A stretch of 64,000 bases of DNA from Deltaproteobacteria bacterium (GTDB lineage Bacteria; Lernaellota; Lernaellaia; JACKCT01): positions 248,001 through 312,000 of the forward strand of contig JAOSJX010000028.1 in the NCBI GenBank assembly GCA_027493875.1, written 5' to 3'. Below are positions 58,676 through 64,000 of the stretch, in pieces. The notes beneath the pieces were generated by a model. It was not told the DNA's origin, did not search any database, and saw only the letters and a list, made by a program, of their open reading frames with translations. Every line of letters starts with the position of its first letter. Positions within the stretch are counted from its first letter, which is position 1. Made by a program: the position numbers and the translations under genes.

Positions 58676-60153
58676 TTACTCGGCTTCCGCGGCGGTGTCG
58701 TCGTCCGCCGTTTCCCGCGCCGCCTCCTCAGGCGGCGCCATCCAATCCTCGGCGCGCTCCGGCCAACCGTCGAGCGCCGAGGGGTCCAGCTCCATCGTCA
58801 CCCCGGGCGGGCGGCCGCGGCCGATCACCACCCTTTCGCCCTTGTCCGAAAAACTGGCCATCGTGACGACAGCCAGCTCCTCGCCGCCGGCTCCCGAAAG
58901 CACCAAAGAGAATTCCGGTTGATCGAGCGCCTTCTCGGCTTTCGCGAGACGTCGCTTTTCCGGAAAGCTCTTGCCTTCCAGATCCACGAGACGGCGCAGA
59001 TCGTCCAGAATCTTTTTCCGACCGGACAGGCGAACCGTCTTCGGCCCGGAAATCATCCCCGGCCGAAGGGCGCGAGATTATAAGAGATCCGAACGGGCGG
59101 CGCAACTCGGCCTTCATCACGTCGCCCACCTGAAAATCGGCCAGGGTCCGATCGCGTAAGCCCTCGGCATTCTTATCGATTTTGTCGACCGACGCCTTCG
59201 GCAGCGTCGCCAGATAGCCTTTGGGCGGTTTGGCCAGATAGCCGTCGCCCTCGGAATACGCGGCGCCGATATCCACCCGAACCTCGTCTTTATTCTCGTA
59301 TTTCACCAGCAACGTCAGCCGCGGCGGCAGTAGGCCGTTCTCGTCGTCCGGCTCCGCGCGTTCCGCCAACACCTTCTGCACGCGCAAGCCGCGCAGTCCT
59401 TGAAGAAGGTCGTCCACCGCCTTCCGGTCGGCGCGCCACCACGGATGCGTTCCTTCGAGAACCCATCGCTCCTCCTCGGTGGGTGGCGCCGCGTCGTCCG
59501 CGGTATCGTCGTCATCGTCGCCGGCGGGGCTTTCGATCTTCTTGCGGACGAGAACAAAGCCTCCTCGCCGCCGCGCCGGAGTTCGACGCGCTCCGGGTCG
59601 TCGAACGACGACGGGAAAATCGTCTTATCGCGAAAATCGTCCGGCGATTTAGCGACCGCGTCGTACACCGACATCGGCACCACCATCACGGCCGGCGCAT
59701 CGCCGAGCTTGGCGAAAATCGAATTGCCGATGCGGTGATTGGCGCCGAATTGCAGCGTGGTTTCGGCGCCGCCCGAGCGGATCGTCGCCCACAGGCGCGG
59801 TTTGTCGAGCCCGTAATTGATGAGATCGCTCTCCGGATCTTCGAGAACGCGGTCGGCCCGTGCGGTGCGAAGCGTCGCGGTCATTCCCTGAACGGCATAT
59901 TTGTCCGCGTCGTCGTCGAACGGCTCTTTGACGCGCCACTGATCCTCGCCGGTCTTCTCGACGGCGAAGGCTTCTTCGACGCCGTTGCGCTGGACGCGAA
60001 TGCGGTCGACCTTGTCCCAGTCGAGCGTCAGGACTTTCTTCTCGTCGCCTTTTTCCGTTTCGACGCGCTCGGCCCGCGGCTTTTCGTAAAGAAGTACGCC
60101 GCCGCCACCGCGGCCAAAATCACCAGCGCGGCGAGCGACTTCTTGAAACTCAT
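58676..60153 (-). CDS. DUF4340-domain protein of a Gld-type ABC operon
   Basis: About 492 residues. One N-terminal helix ([17 protein letters not shown]) anchors an exported beta-rich protein. Segments such as [42 protein letters not shown] and [13 protein letters not shown] match DUF4340 repeats. An Asp-rich insertion lies near residue 230. Breaks near 60095, 59555 and 59060. It overlaps the GldG-like gene by ATGA, the fixed order in operons of this kind. Confidence 0.78.
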
Positions 60154-61734
60154 GCGTTGCTCCGGCGGCTCCGAGAAAGAATGACGCCGATGCCGAACAT
60201 CGTCACGAACATGGGAACCGCGAGAACGGAAATGAAAAACACCTGCGCGCGGTCGTCGCCGGTCAGCAGGATCATGGACGACTCGAATTGGTTCGGCCGG
60301 ATCGAGATCGTCTCTTCCTTGCCCGCGAGCCACGCGACCACGTTCAGCGCGAAATCCGAATTGTAGAGTTGCGTGACCAGCCCGTTGCGCAAGAACGTCG
60401 AATCGCCGATCACCACCACGCGCGCCGAGGCCGGCGTGGCCGGCGCGTCCTCGCCTTCGGGCTCGTCGGGATCGGCCGGCGGGGTATGTTGGCTGTGAAC
60501 TTCCAGCGCGGCGCCGAGTACCAGCGGGCCTTTCCCGTCCTTCTCGTCGCGTTCCACCACCTGATCCTCGAGCAGCGGTTTGACGTCCACTTCGCCCCAC
60601 GCCTGATCGGTCGTGTTCAGAATCGGCGACACCATCGCCGTGTCCACCGAATAGTTGAGCGTCAGGCTGCGCGCCAGGGAAAACAGCGTCGGCTGCGTCA
60701 TGTCCTTCGTAATATCGTGCGCCGGGTAGTCCATCACCACCGGCGTGACGCCGAGCTGGCTGCCGAAAAACGGATTGTTGACCGGCTCGACGATAATCAC
60801 GTCGTCCAGAGTCACGCCGCGTTGGGCCAGCCAGTCCTCAAGGCCCGCCGAGGCCGTCGGTTCGGCGAGATACAAAAGCGAGCCGCCGCGATCGACCCAA
60901 TCCTCGACGACGCGGACCTCGTTTTCCGCCATCGGCCGGTCGGGCCCGGCCAGCACGGCCACGGAGCATTCCTCGGGAATCCCCCGGCCCGCGAGGACGA
61001 TCTCCTGCGTATCGTGGTTCTCGTTTTCGAGCAGGCGTTTGAAGAGGCTCGCGCCGCCCTCTTCCGCGTCGTTGATCGACGCCTCGCCGTGCCCGGTCAC
61101 GAAACAGACGGGGCCCGTCTTGGCCTGCGTGATCTTGAGAATCGCCTGCGTGAGCCCTTGCTCGGTCTGCTCCACGATGATCGTGTTGCGCCCGCCGGTT
61201 TCCACGACGATCGCGCCGCGCCGGTTCACGTCGTATTTCTGCAGGACCTCCGGGTGCTGGTCCGGATCGATGATCTCGAAGCCGAACATGTCCGGCGGCG
61301 CCGCCGCGTCGTAACGCTCCAGCAAACTCTTGACGCCTTTGTCCTCGCCCGTCGCGAAAAAGCCCGTGACCTTCACCGGCGCCTTCAGATGTTGAAGAAC
61401 CTTCACCGTCTGGGCGGACAGGGTGTGGATCTTGGCGCTCGTGCCGTCCCAGGTCTTTTTCGTGGCCGAGCGCGATGGCGTTGATGAACGCCACGATCGC
61501 GACGACGAACACGCTGAAGAAAACCGCGTTGAGTCCTTGTTTGGACGTGCGCTTTTTGAACGCCGCACCGACCGACCCCAGATCGAGCAGCACGCCCACG
61601 GCGAGCAGCACCGGCCCGAGCAGCAGCACGTACCAAAAACGCGCGAACATATCGACGGCGAGAAACAGGACGAGCAGCGTGATGCCCGTCAGGAGGAGCC
61701 CTTCGTATTTGAGCAGTTTCGCGATCGACTTCAT
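60150..61734 (-). CDS. GldG-like ABC transporter auxiliary component
   Basis: About 528 residues. Two N-terminal helices (LLKYEGLLLTGITLLVLFLAVDMFA, FARFWYVLLLGPVLLAVGVLL region) and one C-terminal helix (VFFISVLAVPMFVTMFGIGVIL) bound a soluble domain of ABC_transp_aux type: KVTGFFATGEDKGVKSLLERYDA and VCFVTGHGEASI. One break near 61460 follows the second helix. It lies 4 bp after the permease gene. Confidence 0.8.
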
Positions 61735-61738
61735 GGCC

Positions 61739-62515
61739 CTACCTCCACCGCGCGCTTTCCACGACGCGCGTGGAGAGGAAGAGGAAAAGCGAAATGAACG
61801 ACGCGTAATACACCAGGTCGGAAAGCTTGAGGGTGCCGTCGGCGAAGCCCTCGAAGTGCGGCAGCATGGCGATGTACCGCAGGATTTCGCCCGACGCGCC
61901 CGGCAGGCTTTCCGACACCCAGCCGACGATCCACAAAAGCAGCAGCGTAAAGAACGACCACATCGCCGCCTGAATCTGCGTGCGGGCCAGGGTGCTCGAA
62001 AACAGGCCGAACGCCAGGAACGAGGTGCCCATCAAGAACAGCCCGAGATAACCGGTCAGCAATTTTCCGAGATCCGGGCTGCCGTATTTGTAGAGCAGCA
62101 GCGGAAACTGAGCCGTCAGCAAAAGCGCGGCCAGATAAAACGACACCGCGCCTAAAAACTTGCCGTACACGATTGACGATTCCCGGATCGGACTCGTCAA
62201 AAGCAACTCCTCCGTGCCGTTCTTTCGCTCCTCCGCGTACAGACGCATCGTCACCAGCGGAATGATGAGCAGCAACAGCACGGAAAGGTTGTGGAACAGC
62301 GGCGTCAGGATCATGTCGTTGACGTTGACCTGCGCCGCCATCTCCGGGTTTTGATACGCCTGATACATCGTTTGCGTCTGGACGAAGTAGGTGAACAGGT
62401 CGTAGTAGAAAAACCCGGCCAGCGCGAGAAACACGACGAGAATGACGTAGGCGATCGGCGACAGAAAATACTGCCGCCACTCTTTTTGCAAAATGGTGAT
62501 GACCCCGGTGCCCAC
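61739..62515 (-). CDS. ABC-2 type permease (GldF-like)
   Basis: 258 residues, intact, six membrane helices. LQKEWRQYFLSPIAYVILVVFLALAGFFYY is the N-terminal ABC-2 helix, and EERKNGTEELLLTSPIRESSIVYGKFLGA is the cytoplasmic coupling loop typical of GldF/NosY-type permeases. It pairs with the ATPase encoded 9 bp upstream. Confidence 0.88.
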   Translation of the reverse strand: MGTGVITILQKEWRQYFLSPIAYVILVVFLALAGFFYYDLFTYFVQTQTMYQAYQNPEMAAQVNVNDMILTPLFHNLSVLLLLIIPLVTMRLYAEERKNGTEELLLTSPIRESSIVYGKFLGAVSFYLAALLLTAQFPLLLYKYGSPDLGKLLTGYLGLFLMGTSFLAFGLFSSTLARTQIQAAMWSFFTLLLLWIVGWVSESLPGASGEILRYIAMLPHFEGFADGTLKLSDLVYYASFISLFLFLSTRVVESARWR

Positions 62516-62524
62516 GGCCTCCTC

Positions 62525-63467
62525 CTAGCTCGTCATCCGGACGAAGACTTCTTCCAGCGAAGGCACCTCGTCGGCGATTTCCACAAGGCCCCATCCGGCA
62601 TTCAACACTTCAAGCGCCACTTCGTTCGCCGGCTGCGTGCCTTCGGCCACGTGCACCGCAAAGCGGCCGGGCGTGCTCGTCGCCTCGACCTTCGTTACGC
62701 CCGCGAGTTTGCCGAGCCGCGCCGCCACCGTGCCGTCCGGTTCCGCCAAACGCACCGTAATCCGCCGCGGCCCGCCCACTTTCCGCGCCAGTTCCGACAG
62801 CGATCCGTCCGCCGTCACCTTGCCGCGGTGAATGATCACCGCGCGGTCGCACGTCATGGTCACTTCGGGAAGGATGTGCGTCGACAGGATCACCGTGTGC
62901 TCTTGCCCCAATTCTTTGATGAGCGCGCGGATCTCCTGAATCTGCACCGGGTCGAGGCCGATGGTGGGCTCGTCCAGCACCAGCACTTTCGGGTCGTGAA
63001 TAATCGCCTGCGCGAGCCCCAGGCGCTGCCGGTATCGCTTTGGAGAGATGCTCGGCGAAGCGGTCGGCCACTTGCGTCAGGCCGCAGCGCTTCATCGCGT
63101 ACTCGATCCGCTCCTCGCGCTGCGCTTTCGGGATGCGTTTGAGCCGCGCGTTGAATTCGAGGTTTTCGCGGACGGTGAATTCAAGATAGATCGGCGGATG
63201 TTCCGGGAGATAGCCGATCATACCGCGCACCTGCAGGTTGTCGTTGACCACGTCGAGCCCGCCGAGCGTCACCGTGCCTTGCGTCGGCGGCATGAAGCCC
63301 GTAATGATGCGCATCGTGGTGGTTTTGCCCGCGCCGTTGGGGCCGAGAAATCCGAGAATTTCACCTTTGGCCACGGAGAACGACACGCCGGACACGGCCT
63401 CGAATTCGCCGTAGCGTTTGAACAGCCCCTTGACCTCGACCATCGGGCCGCCGGACGCCGCTGCCAT
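62525..63467 (-). CDS. ABC transporter ATPase (GldA-like)
   Basis: About 313 residues. Walker A GPNGAGKTTT near residue 43, signature LSK(G)YRQRLGLAQAI after a break near 63035, Walker B VLVLDEPTIGLDP and the switch His in STHILPE. A C-terminal domain of about 80 residues follows, ending EVPSLEEVFVRMTS as in NosF/GldA-type ATPases. Start M at 63467 or eight codons later (MVEVKGLFKRYG). Confidence 0.92.
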
Positions 63468-63556
63468 TGTTCAACTCCCCAAAATCAAAAGGAAAAACCC
63501 ACGGGACACGGAAACCTAAGGCCGGTTTGGACAACTGTCAAGGAGGGAATGTTCCC

Positions 63557-64000
63557 ATGTTCATAGGACATTTCGGCGTCGCCCTCGCCGCCAAAAAAAT
63601 CGAGCCGCGCGGCAATCTCGGCGCCTATTTCCTCGCCGCGCAATTCGTCGATTTGCTCTGGCCCTTCATGCTCATCGCCGGCCTGGAATCCGTCCGCATC
63701 GAGCCCGGCATCACCGTCGCTACGCCGCTCGACTTTGTCTCCTACCCCATCACGCACAGCCTGCTTATGGCGCTGGTCTGGTCCGCCGCCGCCGGCTGCC
63801 TTTATTTCGCCAAGTCGAAAAACGCGCGCGCCGCCCTCGTCATGGGCGCGCTCGTCGCGAGCCATTGGATACTCGATTTCATCTCCCACCGCCCCGACCT
63901 GCCCCTCTGGCCCGGCGGTGTCAAAGTCGGCCTCGGCCTTTGGAATTCGCTGCCCGCCACACTCGTCGTCGAACTCGCGATCTTCGCCGGCGGCGTTTGG
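63557..64000 (+). CDS. YdjM-like membrane protein (partial, runs off the window)
   Basis: ATG 63557 follows AGGAGGG by 9 bases. The open frame continues to the window end (148 residues so far). Four helices carry histidines at helix ends: FIGHFGVALAAKK, YPITHSLLMALV, ASHWILDFISHRPD, the pattern of YdjM-type (LexA-regulated, predicted metal-binding) membrane proteins. It is divergent from the Gld ABC operon. The activity is unproven. Confidence 0.68.
   Translation, partial: MFIGHFGVALAAKKIEPRGNLGAYFLAAQFVDLLWPFMLIAGLESVRIEPGITVATPLDFVSYPITHSLLMALVWSAAAGCLYFAKSKNARAALVMGALVASHWILDFISHRPDLPLWPGGVKVGLGLWNSLPATLVVELAIFAGGVW

Overview
This is a high-GC Gram-negative chromosome segment. It carries meso-diaminopimelate peptidoglycan genes, Tat and lipoprotein signals, and two surface proteins with long aspartate runs in linkers or tails. 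It is most consistent with an uncultured deltaproteobacterium-like lineage (Myxococcota, Bradymonadota or a related candidate phylum); I cannot name it more closely. About 45 single-base frame breaks occur, many at short homopolymers and many inside essential genes (proS, murC, murD, ftsW, ftsZ, dnaJ). They look like long-read assembly indels rather than biology, so broken genes are annotated as whole CDS with the break positions given.

Layout. 1-11.3 kb: an FAD oxidoreductase, a probable pyrophosphate-dependent phosphofructokinase, a polytopic membrane protein and an IS110-family element. Then come a coupled three-gene dehydrogenase operon (Tat-exported small subunit, GMC flavoprotein, hexaheme lipoprotein), a toxin-antitoxin pair whose antitoxin carries a receiver domain (REC-Xre/RES), and a DUF2293 gene. 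11.3-14.1 kb: proS and pyrF. 14.2-32.6 kb: a complete, tightly overlapping division and cell wall (dcw) cluster, mraZ-rsmH-ftsL-ftsI-murE-murF-mraY-murD-ftsW-murG-murC-murB-ddl-ftsQ-ftsA-ftsZ. It starts at a promoter with MraZ-type boxes and ends in a strongly structured region and a terminator. 32.6-38.6 kb: recO, a glycosyltransferase fused to a long coiled coil, an IS630-family element inserted exactly in a stop codon, and a ferritin-like protein.

38.6-42.3 kb: an SH3-like lipoprotein, a zinc-binding membrane protein and three pilin-like proteins. 42.4-45.7 kb: an rRNA methyltransferase followed by an SGNH hydrolase, an MBOAT acyltransferase and a 37-residue membrane microprotein, which look like an extracellular polymer acylation system. 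45.7-54.2 kb: a GxxExxY gene bounded by inverted repeats, a methyltransferase-Wzt_C fusion, a membrane glycosyltransferase, a PKD/Asp-rich secreted protein, gpsA and a large Asp-rich lipoprotein. 54.2-57 kb: a small membrane protein, an unknown protein, a rhomboid protease, a 185-bp inverted-repeat element and a small exported protein. 57-63.5 kb (minus strand): a Gld-type ABC system (ATPase, permease, GldG-like, DUF4340) followed by rpoZ, a 59-residue protein and dnaJ. The window ends inside a YdjM-like membrane protein.

No tRNA, rRNA, CRISPR array or prophage was recognised.
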